This document shows positions 44,359 to 53,353 of a stretch of DNA of 64,000 nt, in pieces. The notes beneath the pieces are model-generated. The model had not been told where the DNA came from, did not search any database, and saw only the letters and a program-made list of their open reading frames with translations. The DNA comes from Cupriavidus campinensis. GTDB taxonomy: Bacteria > Pseudomonadota > Gammaproteobacteria > Burkholderiales > Burkholderiaceae. Numbering within the stretch: position 1 is the first letter of the stretch; every line of letters begins with the position of its first letter. The stretch lies in NCBI RefSeq assembly GCF_905397395.1, contig NZ_CAJPVH010000017.1, positions 1 through 64,000 of the forward strand, read 5' to 3'. A program made the position numbers and the translations under genes.

Positions 44359-44506
44359 CCCCGGGGCGTCCCGCGAAGATCGCTTTGTAGCGATTGCAGG
44401 CCGTGTGGTTTCTGCCAGACGCGCCGGAATTTTTTGCAATAGCCGTGTAAGTGGCCGCGTCTGAAGCGGCTATCGGCTGGCATGCCTTGTGCGTTGGCGG
44501 AGCCAC

Positions 44507-45595
44507 ATGAGCCCCGCGTCCGTCACCCCTTCGCCCGCAGAGACTGCCGAGCAACCGGTCGACGCGGCGCTGCGCGCCGTGGGGTTGCGCCATGCCGATG
44601 ACGGCGAGGCGGGGATCACGCGGCGCCGCGCGGGCGCGGGCTTTTACTACGTCGATGCCAAGGGCAAGCGGATCGATGACAAGGCCACGCTCGCGCGCAT
44701 CCAGGCGCTGGCGATTCCGCCGGCCTACGAGTCGGTATGGATCTGCGCCGATCCCGCCGGGCATCTCCAGGCCACGGGCCGCGATGCGCGCGGCCGCAAG
44801 CAATACCTCTATCACCCGGACTGGGCCGCGCTGCGCGACACCGACAAGTACACCCGCCTGATGGCCTTCGGGCATGCGTTGCCGCGCCTGCGTGGGCGGC
44901 TGGCCCGTGATCTGGCGCGCAACGGCATGCCGCGCGAGAAGATCCTCGCTGCTGTGGTCACATTGCTGGACGCCAGCCTCGTGCGCGTCGGCACGCTGCG
45001 CTACGCGCGGCAGAATCGCACCTATGGGCTGACCACGCTGCACCGGCACCACGTGGCGGTGCGCGGCAGCCGCCTGCGCTTCCAGTTCACGGGCAAGAGC
45101 GGTGTGACCCACGATGTGTCCGTCAACGATGCGCGGCTGGCCCGCATCGTCCGCACCTGCACGGAGCTGCCAGGCCAGCGGCTGTTCAAGTACAAGGACC
45201 CGGACGGCGAGATCCGCGAGATCGGCTCGGTCGATGTCAACGCTTACCTGCAGGAGGTGACCGGCGGCGATTTCACGGCCAAGGACTTCCGCACCTGGGC
45301 CGGCAGCGTCCACGCGCTGGCGCTGCTGCGCAAGACCACGGCCGACAGCGAGACCGCGCGCAAGAAGGCCGTGACCGAGGTCATCCGCGAAGTGGCACAG
45401 CGGCTGCGCAACACCATGGCCGTCTGTCGAAAATGCTACGTGCACCCGGATGTGCTCACGGCTTTCATGGATGACACCTTGCAGGGCTTGCCGGCACCGC
45501 GTGCCGGCGTGCGCCTGCGTGCCGACGAAGCGCGCCTGCTGGCGCTGCTGGAGCGCACCTGTGCGCCGGCGGCGACGCCTCGCAAAGCAGCATGA
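44507..45595 (+). CDS. DNA topoisomerase IB
   Basis: 362 residues, the poxvirus-like bacterial type. N-terminal part: GITRRRAGAGFYYVDAKGKRI and IPPAYESVWIC; catalytic part: YGLTTLHRHHV (Arg), LRFQFTGKSGV (Lys), KDFRTWAGSV (Arg), and the nucleophile Tyr in CRKCYVHPDVL near residue 318. The fourth catalytic position is Asn (LRNTMAV), as usual in bacterial members. It relaxes supercoils through a 3'-phosphotyrosyl intermediate without ATP or metal. GGAG is 4 nt before the ATG. The enzyme is accessory in bacteria and often near DNA-repair or stress genes, as here. Confidence 0.93.
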   Translation: MSPASVTPSPAETAEQPVDAALRAVGLRHADDGEAGITRRRAGAGFYYVDAKGKRIDDKATLARIQALAIPPAYESVWICADPAGHLQATGRDARGRKQYLYHPDWAALRDTDKYTRLMAFGHALPRLRGRLARDLARNGMPREKILAAVVTLLDASLVRVGTLRYARQNRTYGLTTLHRHHVAVRGSRLRFQFTGKSGVTHDVSVNDARLARIVRTCTELPGQRLFKYKDPDGEIREIGSVDVNAYLQEVTGGDFTAKDFRTWAGSVHALALLRKTTADSETARKKAVTEVIREVAQRLRNTMAVCRKCYVHPDVLTAFMDDTLQGLPAPRAGVRLRADEARLLALLERTCAPAATPRKAA

Positions 45596-45616
45596 GCGAG
45601 GCGGTGTTGTCCGGCA

Positions 45617-45632
45617 TGGCAATTGCATTGCT
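45617..45632 (+). promoter_or_regulatory. Sigma-54 promoter of the 45683 gene
   Basis: TGGCAATTGCATTGCT: TGGCA and TTGCT match and GG/GC spacing is 10 nt. The predicted start near 45643 gives a leader of about 40 nt before the GTG. Confidence 0.65.
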
Positions 45633-45682
45633 ACGCCTACCAATGCATAACAACAGCGTAGCGAGTCTAGCAAGAGGCCAAG

Positions 45683-46276
45683 GTGGAAAACGCAGTCTTC
45701 AGTTGCCTGAGTATTGACGGCAACCATCAGGAAACGGTGCATCAGGACTACCCGCAAGCGGAGTCCATCGTTGCAGCCCTCAACAACCACAACCATCAAG
45801 AAGTGCCGATGCCACGGCTGGCCACGGTTCCCTGCAAGGGGCGCGGTGGCACGGTCCGGCCGCTACGCGGGCGGGATCTCCGGCAGGCGCGCGTGCTGAT
45901 GCAGGCGTTGTGCGAGATGCGCCTGGACCTCGGCAATGGCGAGGGGCGCTGGGAGCCCTCCACGCTGGCTAGTCGGCAGATGTCGACGATGGCGCTCTGG
46001 CGCAACCGTGCACGCCATCTGTTCACGGAAGCGGAATGGGAAAGCGGCATCGAGGCCCGGCTCGACGCGGGCTTCCGGCAGGCCGCCAATGGCTGTACGC
46101 GCGAAGCCGCCAACGAATTCAAGCGTGCCTATTACCTGCTGTGCTGCGTGCTGACGCAGGCGCGCGACCTGGCGCGCCGGGGCGACGCCCCCGACCGGCG
46201 CGATGCACCGCAGCCGGCGCAATCGCCGCGCCCCGATACGCCGCGCCCCAACGCGCCGCTGGACCGCGGCGCCTGA
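45683..46276 (+). CDS. Hypothetical protein, no recognised family
   Basis: 197 residues. The first 42 residues (VENAVFSCLSIDGNHQETVH...) look like a small folded unit. The middle (about 55-150) is helical and charged, with RGRDLRQARVLMQALCEMRLDLGNGEGRW and EAANEFKRAYYLLCCVLTQARDLARRG. The C-terminus is a Pro/Asp/Arg-rich tail. The start is a GTG at 45683 with GAGG 5 nt upstream; an internal ATG at 45809 has no ribosome site. No catalytic motif is seen. It has a good sigma-54 promoter and lies convergent to the ParB-like gene, so it is a stand-alone member of the stress set. Confidence 0.7.
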   Translation: MENAVFSCLSIDGNHQETVHQDYPQAESIVAALNNHNHQEVPMPRLATVPCKGRGGTVRPLRGRDLRQARVLMQALCEMRLDLGNGEGRWEPSTLASRQMSTMALWRNRARHLFTEAEWESGIEARLDAGFRQAANGCTREAANEFKRAYYLLCCVLTQARDLARRGDAPDRRDAPQPAQSPRPDTPRPNAPLDRGA

Positions 46277-46288
46277 AGGGGTGTCTGA

Positions 46289-46954
46289 CTAAGCCTTCTT
46301 CTTGCTGGCCGTCTTTGACCCAGCCGGCCGCTTGCGGCACGGCCCGATATAGCCGGGCAGCCCGCACGCCTTGGTGCTCAGCGCCAGTTGCACTGCACGG
46401 GCGAGTGCGGTGGCAAAGCCGTGATGGGTGTCGAACGGCCCGTCGATGTGCTTGCGGAAGAAGTCGGCCCAGCGGAAATCCGGATAGGCCGCCTTGACCT
46501 TGCGATAGCCGCCGGAAAGCTGCACGAACGCCTCCAGGCTGCGGTAGGGATCGTCGCGCATGGCATGGATGTCCGGCGGCAGCGCCTTGATGGGCTGGCG
46601 CCGGCCCTGCTCGTCGTACGGGTGGACCATGTGGTTATCCACCATGTATGCCCAGAACTTGCGCTGCGACAGATGGCTCAGGTCTTCCCGCACGTGCGCC
46701 GGAACCATCTCCATGCCCATCTCATGCCAGGCACGAACCCAGTGATGGTGATCCACCACGTACAGCGTGTGCTCCGGGCCGAGCACCACGTGGACGCGGT
46801 GCTTGTCGAGAAACGCGGGCAGGTCGGCATGCGACAGGCGCCGCGTGACATGAACTTTCTGTGCGACGTGGTAGGCGCCGATGGTGATCTGCGTGGGCCG
46901 CAGATGATCCATCGGCACCATCAGCTTTGCGCCTTCGCGCAGAGGTTTTGCCAT
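46289..46954 (-). CDS. ParB-like nuclease-family protein, paralogue 1
   Basis: 221 residues. Motifs typical of the 'putative ParB-like nuclease' family (PF08857) are visible: MDHLRPTQITIGAYHV, TLYVVDHHHWVRAW, MRDDPYRSLEAFVQLSGGY and ADFFRKHIDG. About half of its residues match the protein at 49237-49857. A Lys-rich tail (RPAGSKTASKKKA) follows the shared LPGYIGPC. A DNA-cutting activity is only implied by the family name; the HHH and MRDDPYRS motifs could form an active site. It starts 8 bp after the BON gene ends and has no clear ribosome site, so it is coupled to it. Confidence 0.85.
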   Translation of the reverse strand: MAKPLREGAKLMVPMDHLRPTQITIGAYHVAQKVHVTRRLSHADLPAFLDKHRVHVVLGPEHTLYVVDHHHWVRAWHEMGMEMVPAHVREDLSHLSQRKFWAYMVDNHMVHPYDEQGRRQPIKALPPDIHAMRDDPYRSLEAFVQLSGGYRKVKAAYPDFRWADFFRKHIDGPFDTHHGFATALARAVQLALSTKACGLPGYIGPCRKRPAGSKTASKKKA

Positions 46955-46962
46955 GGGGGGTC

Positions 46963-47568
46963 TCAGCTCTTGTTGAGCGTGCGTTCGGGGGAGGGGGTGG
47001 CTTCGTCGCCGGCAGCCCAGCTACCAATGCTGTCACGCTGGGCGGAATCGGCGGCCTCGCCCGGCCGGCGCACGCGGATCTGGTTCTCCACGTCCTTCAC
47101 GCCGTACACGGCATCGGCGATTTCCTCGACGATGTATTTCTGGCGCCGGTCTCCCACGGTGCCGCCGAGCTTGACCAGGCCCTTGTCGACATCGACGGTC
47201 ACATCGGACACATCCACGTCGGGGTGGTGGGCCAGGCGGTCGCACACATCGCCCAGCACGCGCGCGTCGGGCCGTTCATAGTTCTTGGGCCCCACTGGAC
47301 GGCGGCTGCCCACCCCGGTGCCGGAGAGTGTTTGCGGCCGCGTGGGGTGTTCGCGATAGCCCGGGTCGCCCGGATACACGCGTTGTGCACTGTTGAACGA
47401 CTGTCCGCCGCTGCGGCTGTCGCCGTAGTAGCCAGCGCCGCCGTAGGTCGTATCGCCGCGCCAGTCTTCGCCCCATTCCTGTCCCCAGTCCTCATGCGTC
47501 GGGCTGGCCGGCTCGGGCTTGGCGCGGCCCGTGCGGCTGGCACCGCGGTCTCCTCGGAAATTGAACAT
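46963..47568 (-). CDS. BON-domain protein with long disordered N-terminus
   Basis: 201 residues. An N-terminal region of about 95 residues is rich in Gly, Tyr, Asp, Arg and Trp (EDWGQEWGEDWRGD, GGAGYYGDSRSGG) and disordered. One BON domain follows (about 100-165: ARVLGDVCDRLAHHP, VDVSDVTVDVDKGLVKLGGTV, VYGVKDVENQIRVRR). AAGGAG lies 6 nt before the ATG at 47568; the frame's extension to 47844 is not used. First gene of a two-gene unit with the ParB-like gene. Confidence 0.87.
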   Translation of the reverse strand: MFNFRGDRGASRTGRAKPEPASPTHEDWGQEWGEDWRGDTTYGGAGYYGDSRSGGQSFNSAQRVYPGDPGYREHPTRPQTLSGTGVGSRRPVGPKNYERPDARVLGDVCDRLAHHPDVDVSDVTVDVDKGLVKLGGTVGDRRQKYIVEEIADAVYGVKDVENQIRVRRPGEAADSAQRDSIGSWAAGDEATPSPERTLNKS

Positions 47569-47601
47569 GTCGCGCTCCTTGCGGTTCGGTGTTCGCCAAG
47601 C

Positions 47602-47617
47602 CGCAAGTTCCATGCCG
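47602..47617 (-). promoter_or_regulatory. Sigma-54 promoter of the BON/ParB-like unit
   Basis: The minus strand reads CGGCATGGAACTTGCG: GGCA, G and TTGC match, 10-nt spacing. The predicted start near 47591 gives a leader of about 23 nt. It is almost identical to the element on the opposite strand at 47767-47782. Confidence 0.7.
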
Positions 47618-47766
47618 CGCGGAGGCTGGTCGGGGCCGTACCCGCGCGATGTGCGCGATGCGAGTCGCGCGCGGCGCCGGGTGCAATCCTTGCCACACGT
47701 TGTAACCGTTACGCGCGGCGAGGGCGCCAGCCGCCTAATCTTCCCTTGCGGGCGGGCCACGGCGCG

Positions 47767-47782
47767 CGGCATGGAATTTGCG
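47767..47782 (+). promoter_or_regulatory. Sigma-54 promoter of the SDR gene
   Basis: CGGCATGGAATTTGCG: GGCA, G and TTGC match, 10-nt spacing. The predicted start near 47793 gives a leader of about 38 nt before the ATG at 47831. Confidence 0.7.
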
Positions 47783-47830
47783 CAGACCTTGCCTATATCC
47801 AATTCCGATCCCCTTCTCACAGGTATTGCC

Positions 47831-48688
<858 letters not shown>

Positions 48689-48739
48689 CCACGCCCGTAT
48701 CGATTCGATCAATCGCGACACATCGCAAGGGAGCACATC

Positions 48740-49222
48740 ATGTCATCCATCGTAGCCGGCCGGTTTGCCTCCATCCCCGAAGCCGAGGAGATCGCCCAGA
48801 AGCTGTACGCGCGCGGGTTCTCGGTCTGGGATGTGTCGATCATGTCCGTCAACCCGGGCGGTGCGCGCCCGCCGGGCGTGCTGCTGGCCGCCCGCGCCAA
48901 GGGCGACCGCCGCGAGGAAGTGGCGGACGTGCTGCGTGAAGGCGGCGCCTGCGACATCGAGCGGGCCAGCGGCACGTGGGAAGGCGGGCAGTGGGCCGAC
49001 TTCGACCCGAAGCGGCAGCCCAAGCTGGTGGACACGCCGGAGGGTGAGTGCTGGCCCGCGCCGGCGGCATCGCGGCATTCCAGCCAGTCCAACGGCGACG
49101 CCCGGCCCGCCCATGCCGGGCCGGTGGCCGAGGAGGCGGTCGCCGTGGACAGCACGGGTAACGAAGACCCCGGCAGCGAGCTGGAGCATTACGTGGACCG
49201 GCAGGTATCGAGCCACAGCTAG
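48740..49222 (+). CDS. 'AGRF' family protein, soluble paralogue of 39838-40461
   Basis: 160 residues, starting MSSIVAGRFASIPEAEEIAQKL and containing VNPGGARPPGVLLAARA and ACDIERASGTWEGGQWADFDP. These blocks align with the two ends of the membrane protein at 39838-40461, while the central pair of membrane segments is absent. A hydrophilic Ser/Ala/Glu tail of about 60 residues follows. GGGAG is 6 nt before the ATG. Function unknown. It precedes the second ParB-like gene by 14 bp. Confidence 0.8.
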   Translation: MSSIVAGRFASIPEAEEIAQKLYARGFSVWDVSIMSVNPGGARPPGVLLAARAKGDRREEVADVLREGGACDIERASGTWEGGQWADFDPKRQPKLVDTPEGECWPAPAASRHSSQSNGDARPAHAGPVAEEAVAVDSTGNEDPGSELEHYVDRQVSSHS

Positions 49223-49236
49223 CTGGGGTGCCATCC

Positions 49237-49857
49237 ATGGCCAAGACCGAAACGGCGGATCTCGACACCCTGCGCCCCACGCAATTGACGCTGGGCTTTT
49301 ACCAGGTCCATGAGAAGATGGACGTCAGCGCCCAGCCGCGTGAGCCGGCCGCGATGCGCAAGTTCTTGCGCGACCACCGCATCCGGACCATCGCCGGGCC
49401 GGGCGGGGCGCTGTATATCGCCGATCATCACCATTGGGCGCGCGCGTGGCTGGAACTCGGCTGGCGCACCGCGCCGGTCCGCATCGACCTCGATCTGAGC
49501 GACCTGTCGCCCAGCGCCTTCTGGAAGAAGATGCGTGCGCTCGGGCATGTGCATCCGGTGGATGAGCACGGCAAGCATCTGGACGTCGATGCGCTGCCCG
49601 CCACGGTGATGGGGATGCGCGACGACCCGTACCGCAGCCTGGCCGCCTTCACGCGCAACGCCGGCGCCTACCAGAAACCGGGCAATGCCTACGGCGATTT
49701 CAGCTGGGCGGGCTTCTTCCGGCGCCATGTGGAGGAAGACATGCATAGCATCGCCGGCTTCGCCCGCGCGATGACGCTCGCCATTCCGCTGGCGCGCAGC
49801 AGCAAGGCACGCAGGCTCCCGGGATGGATTGGCCCCTGCGTGCCGCGCAAGAAGTAA
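49237..49857 (+). CDS. ParB-like nuclease-family protein, paralogue 2
   Basis: 206 residues. It shares LRPTQLTLGFYQV, ALYIADHHHWARAW, MRDDPYRSLAAF and LPGWIGPC with the protein at 46289-46954, across its full length. The family is PF08857. The ATG at 49237 is preferred to a GTG at 49228. It is the last gene of the plus-strand SDR run. Confidence 0.87.
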   Translation: MAKTETADLDTLRPTQLTLGFYQVHEKMDVSAQPREPAAMRKFLRDHRIRTIAGPGGALYIADHHHWARAWLELGWRTAPVRIDLDLSDLSPSAFWKKMRALGHVHPVDEHGKHLDVDALPATVMGMRDDPYRSLAAFTRNAGAYQKPGNAYGDFSWAGFFRRHVEEDMHSIAGFARAMTLAIPLARSSKARRLPGWIGPCVPRKK

Positions 49858-49944
49858 CCCCCCTGAAATGCCTCGTGCCCCTGCGGATAGGATCCGGCAG
49901 GGGCACGAAGTTCCGCGAGATGCGGCTGCGAGATGCGGCAGCGA

Positions 49945-50133
49945 TCAGCTCTTGGCCTTGTGCGTCGGCTTGCCCTTTTGCTTGGTGCTGGCCATCTTGT
50001 CCAGTTCCTTTTCGCTCATGGACTTGTACATCGACTTGGACGCGCCTTTCAGCGCGCCAGCCTTGGTGTCCCCACGCTTGGCGGAGAGTGCCGCACCGGC
50101 GGCCATTTGCTGTGCCTTCGATTTCGCTGGCAT
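49945..50133 (-). CDS. DUF3008 family small basic protein
   Basis: 62 residues: MPAKSKAQQMAAGAALSAKRGD and a Lys/Ser/Met-rich end (KGASKSMYKSMSEKELDKMAS). This is the typical DUF3008 pattern of small stress-associated proteins, with no known function. The ATG at 50133 has AAGGAG 8 nt upstream; that site overlaps the stop codon of the upstream small gene, so the two are coupled. Confidence 0.85.
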   Translation of the reverse strand: MPAKSKAQQMAAGAALSAKRGDTKAGALKGASKSMYKSMSEKELDKMASTKQKGKPTHKAKS

Positions 50134-50145
50134 GCCAATCACTCC

Positions 50146-50304
50146 TTATATTCGGCCCAATACCACCAGCAGGACCACGATGAGAACGATAAGACCCAGC
50201 CCGCCGCTGGGCCAATAACCCCAGCCCGTGCTATACGGCCACGCCGGAAGCGCGCCGACGAGCAGCAGAATCAGAATAATGAGAAGAATGGTGCCGATAC
50301 CCAT
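50146..50304 (-). CDS. DUF3309 family small membrane protein
   Basis: 52 residues read on the minus strand: MGIGTILLIILILLLVGALP, then AWPYSTGWGYWPSG, then GLGLIVLIVVLLVVLGRI. Two hydrophobic helices flank an aromatic loop, exactly the DUF3309 pattern. AAGGAG is 6 nt before the ATG. It is upstream of the DUF3008 gene by 12 bp on the same strand. A weak -24/-12 match (minus strand AGGCAACGCTGAGGCA at 50355-50370) lies at a fitting distance but is poor. Confidence 0.85.
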   Translation of the reverse strand: MGIGTILLIILILLLVGALPAWPYSTGWGYWPSGGLGLIVLIVVLLVVLGRI

Positions 50305-50476
50305 GGCGTGCTCCTTGTTTCCCTATTGTTGTTCCGGAGGCGCAGCCCAAGCCTTGCCTCAGCGTTGCCTTGTAACCTCAGGGTAGAACAGCGGGCGGCA
50401 CAACCAAGGCGGGCTAGGGCTGATATCGGTGTAGGAATTGGACGACTTTGGGTTAACTAGGGTAGTTTGCCATTGC

Positions 50477-51634
50477 TCAAAACGCCGCGCGATAGATCCC
50501 CAGCGCGTCCGCCTCGCTCACTTCGCGCGGATTATTGACCAGCAGGCGGGTCTGGAGCATGGCGTCGCTGGCCAGACGGTTCAGGTCGCCTTCCTTCACG
50601 CCGACTTCGCGCAGCGTGCGCGGGATGCCGGTGGCCAGCACCAGTCCTTCGATATGGGCGATCAGCGCGGCGGTCTTGGTTTCGCAGCTGCCGGTCGTGC
50701 CGGGCAGCACCACGTCGGTCAGTTCCGCGTAGCGCTTGCTGGCGGCGTCGGCATTGAACTTCATCACGTGCGGCAGCACGAGGGCGTTCGAGAGGCCGTG
50801 CGGCACATGGAAAATGCCGCCGATCGGGTAGGCCAGCGCGTGCACGGCGGCCACCGGCGAGTTGGCGAAGGCCTGGCCGGCGAACATCGCGCCGAGCAGC
50901 ATCGCCTCCCGGGCATTGCGATCGTTGCCGTTGTCGCAGGCCAGCATCAGGTTGCGCGAGAGCAGGTCCAGCGCGCGGATGGCCAGCATGTCCGAGACTG
51001 GATTCTTGAGGTGGGCGCTGGTGTAGGCCTCGATGGCATGCACCATGGCGTCGATGCCGGTGGCGGCGGTGGCCGCGCGGGGCAGGCCGAGTGTCAGTTC
51101 GGCGTCGAGGATGGCGAGGTCGGCGAACAGCTGCGGCGCCACCACGCCCATCTTGGTGGTTTCGCCGGTCGTGACGATCGACACCGCCGTCACTTCGGAA
51201 CCGGTGCCGGCCGTGGTCGGCATCTGCACCAGCGGCAGCCGGGCGCCGGTGACCTTCTTCACGCCGTACATGTCCTTGAGCGCCTGCGTGGCGGGCAGGA
51301 GGACGGCGATCAGCTTGGCCACATCCATCGACGACCCGCCGCCCAGCCCCAGCACCACCTCGGCATCGGCCTGGCGCGCGCGCTCGGTGGCGTCCAGCAC
51401 GATGTGCTCGGGCGGATCGGCAATGACATCGTCGATCACGGTCACCTGCCAGTCATGCCTGGCGAGGTCTTCCAGCGCCGGCGCGAGCAGGCCGCTCTTG
51501 GCCAGGAAGCCGTCGGTCACCACGCACAGGCGCTTGGCCTGCGGGAACGACTCGCGCAGCAGGGCGCCCAGCCGGCGCGCGGCGCCGAATTCGACGATGA
51601 CCGTCGGCACGGTCTGGAAGTGGAACGGGTTCAT
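50477..51634 (-). CDS. Iron-containing alcohol dehydrogenase
   Basis: 385 residues, type III. It has the dinucleotide motif GLGGGSSMDVAK near residue 95, the PTTAGTGSEVT block, and metal ligands in DAELTLGLP, GIDAMVHAIEAY, HALAYPIGG and FHVPHGLSNA. It oxidises an alcohol or reduces an aldehyde with NAD(P). Because it follows a succinate-semialdehyde-type dehydrogenase on the same strand, it may work on 4-hydroxybutyrate or another hydroxy acid, but the substrate is not determined. GGAG is 5 nt before the ATG at 51634. Confidence 0.9.
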   Translation of the reverse strand: MNPFHFQTVPTVIVEFGAARRLGALLRESFPQAKRLCVVTDGFLAKSGLLAPALEDLARHDWQVTVIDDVIADPPEHIVLDATERARQADAEVVLGLGGGSSMDVAKLIAVLLPATQALKDMYGVKKVTGARLPLVQMPTTAGTGSEVTAVSIVTTGETTKMGVVAPQLFADLAILDAELTLGLPRAATAATGIDAMVHAIEAYTSAHLKNPVSDMLAIRALDLLSRNLMLACDNGNDRNAREAMLLGAMFAGQAFANSPVAAVHALAYPIGGIFHVPHGLSNALVLPHVMKFNADAASKRYAELTDVVLPGTTGSCETKTAALIAHIEGLVLATGIPRTLREVGVKEGDLNRLASDAMLQTRLLVNNPREVSEADALGIYRAAF

Positions 51635-51703
51635 GTTGTCTCCGGAGTATCGGGGCAGGCCGGGCGATCGGGGTCGCCCTTGGTCAGCAATCGGTGCCAT
51701 GCT

Positions 51704-51734
51704 GGCGGGCCGGCACAGTATGCACCGGCCCGCC
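51704..51734. other. 10-bp inverted repeat between the two dehydrogenase genes
   Basis: GGCGGGCCGG and CCGGCCCGCC with an 11-nt loop, 9 nt after the aldehyde dehydrogenase stop. It lacks a T-run on either strand, so it may protect or partly terminate the transcript rather than act as a full terminator. Confidence 0.5.
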
Positions 51735-51742
51735 CGCCTGCA

Positions 51743-53191
51743 TCACATCTGCAGGCAGAGGTACTTGATCTCGAGATATTCGTCGATGCCGTGGCGCGAG
51801 CCCTCGCGGCCCACGCCAGACTGCTTGATGCCGCCGAACGGCGCCACCTCGTTCGAGATCAGGCCGGTGTTCAGGCCGACCATGCCGTACTCGAGCGCCT
51901 CGGCCGTGCGCCAGGCCCGCGCGATATCGCGCGTATACAAATAGGCGGCCAGTCCGTACTCGGTGGCGTTGGCGGCGGTCACGGCCTCGGCGTCGGTCTT
52001 GAAGCGGAACAGCGGCGCCACCGGCCCGAAAATCTCCTCGCGGGCCATGCGCATGTCGGCGGTGGCGTCGGCGATGACGGTGGGGGTGTAGAACGTGCCG
52101 CCCAGCTTGTGCGCGGCGCCGCCGGTCAGCACGCGGCCGCCCTTGGCGCGGGCGTCGTCCACAAGCGATGCAACCTTGTCCAGCGCGGCGTCCTCGATCA
52201 GCGGGCCAATCGTCACGCCGTCTTCCAGCCCGTTGCCCACGCGCAGTTGGCCGGTGCGCTCGGCCAGCTTCGTGGCGAAGGCTTCATAGATGCCGTCCTG
52301 CACGTAGAAGCGGTTGGCGCAGACACAGGTCTGCCCGCCGTTGCGGTACTTGGCGGCGAGGGCGCCTTCCACGGCGGCGTCCACGTCGGCATCGTCAAAG
52401 ACGATGAACGGCGCGTTGCCGCCCAACTCCAGCGAGAGGCGCTTCACGGTTGGCGCCGATTGCGCCATCAGGATGCGACCGACCTCGGTCGACCCCGTGA
52501 ACGACAGCTTGCGCACGATGGGGCTGCCCGTCAGCACGGCGCCGATGGTCTTGGCATCGCCGGTCACCACCTGGAGCACGCCGGCGGGAATGCCGGCCCG
52601 GTGCGCCAGTTCAGCCAGTGCGAAGGCGGACAGCGGGGTCAGCTCGGCCGGTTTGATGACGATGGCGCACCCGGCTGCCAAGGCAGGGCCTGCCTTGCGG
52701 GTGATCATCGCTGCCGGGAAATTCCACGGCGTGATGGCGGCGCAGACGCCCACGGGCTGGCGCAGCGTGACCAGGCGCTTGTCGGCGGCCGGCGTGGCCA
52801 GCACTTCGCCGTCCACGCGCTTGGCTTCCTCGGCAAACCATTCGATAAAGCTGGCCGCGTACGCGATCTCGCCGCGCGCCTCGGCCAGCGGCTTGCCCTG
52901 CTCGCGCGTCATCAGGTAGGCCAGGTCGTCCGTGTTGGCGATCATCAGGTCGAACCAGCGGCGCAGCAGGTTGGCGCGTTCCTTGCCGGTCTTGGCGGCC
53001 CAGGCGCGTTGCGCAACCTCGGCAGCGGCGATGGCGCGCCCGGTCTCGGCCGCGCCCAGGTCGGCCACCTTGGCGATCACTTCCCCGGTGGCCGGGTCCG
53101 TGACGTCGAAGGTGGCGCCGGAGTCGGCGCCAATCCATTGGCCATCCACATAGGCCAGCTGTTTCAGTAGCGAGGGATCCTTGAGTTGCAT
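51743..53191 (-). CDS. gabD: NAD(P)-dependent succinate-semialdehyde dehydrogenase-type enzyme
   Basis: 482 residues, the usual length of GabD. Motifs: PWNFPAAMITRK, KPAELTPLSAFAL, FTGSTEVGR, the general base Glu in LELGGNAPFIVFDD and the nucleophile Cys in NGGQTCVCANRF. It oxidises succinate semialdehyde or a related semialdehyde. The exact substrate depends on the alcohol dehydrogenase partner. It starts divergently from an IclR regulator, with strong inverted repeats in the gap. Confidence 0.88.
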   Translation of the reverse strand: MQLKDPSLLKQLAYVDGQWIGADSGATFDVTDPATGEVIAKVADLGAAETGRAIAAAEVAQRAWAAKTGKERANLLRRWFDLMIANTDDLAYLMTREQGKPLAEARGEIAYAASFIEWFAEEAKRVDGEVLATPAADKRLVTLRQPVGVCAAITPWNFPAAMITRKAGPALAAGCAIVIKPAELTPLSAFALAELAHRAGIPAGVLQVVTGDAKTIGAVLTGSPIVRKLSFTGSTEVGRILMAQSAPTVKRLSLELGGNAPFIVFDDADVDAAVEGALAAKYRNGGQTCVCANRFYVQDGIYEAFATKLAERTGQLRVGNGLEDGVTIGPLIEDAALDKVASLVDDARAKGGRVLTGGAAHKLGGTFYTPTVIADATADMRMAREEIFGPVAPLFRFKTDAEAVTAANATEYGLAAYLYTRDIARAWRTAEALEYGMVGLNTGLISNEVAPFGGIKQSGVGREGSRHGIDEYLEIKYLCLQM

Positions 53192-53217
53192 GGCGGCTTT
53201 CCTGAGCGGGTTGATTC

Positions 53218-53256
53218 ATATCGTTCAATAGAGGGAACGATATTCGGTATGTCGAA
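53218..53256. promoter_or_regulatory. Inverted repeats, likely IclR-type operator
   Basis: ATATCGTTC (53218-53226) and GAACGATAT (53235-53243) form a 9-bp inverted repeat with an 8-nt spacer; directly next, TTCG (53243-53246) and CGAA (53253-53256) form a second one. They lie 27-65 nt before the gabD start and about 100 nt before the IclR start, as expected for a divergent operator. Confidence 0.65.
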
Positions 53257-53353
53257 CGTGAGCGTATGATACGCCCATGCACGGCAGACTGCCAACCGCC
53301 CGGAAGCGTTCCGCGCAGCCGGTACAATCCGCCCAACTCTTCCGTATTGCCCG

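Noticed and set aside
44379..44394. ATCGCT-TTGT-AGCGAT hairpin after the hydrolase gene
   Set aside because: Six-bp stem without a T-run; too weak to call a terminator.
44478..44493. TGGCATGCCTTGTGCG, a good -24/-12 match before topoisomerase IB
   Set aside because: The predicted transcription start (about 44504) is only 3 nt before the ATG and downstream of its ribosome site; the mRNA would be leaderless. Kept out unless the true start codon is further downstream.
50355..50370. Weak -24/-12 match before the DUF3309/DUF3008 pair
   Set aside because: Only the GG and GC cores and a few flanking bases match; too weak to list as a promoter although the distance is right.
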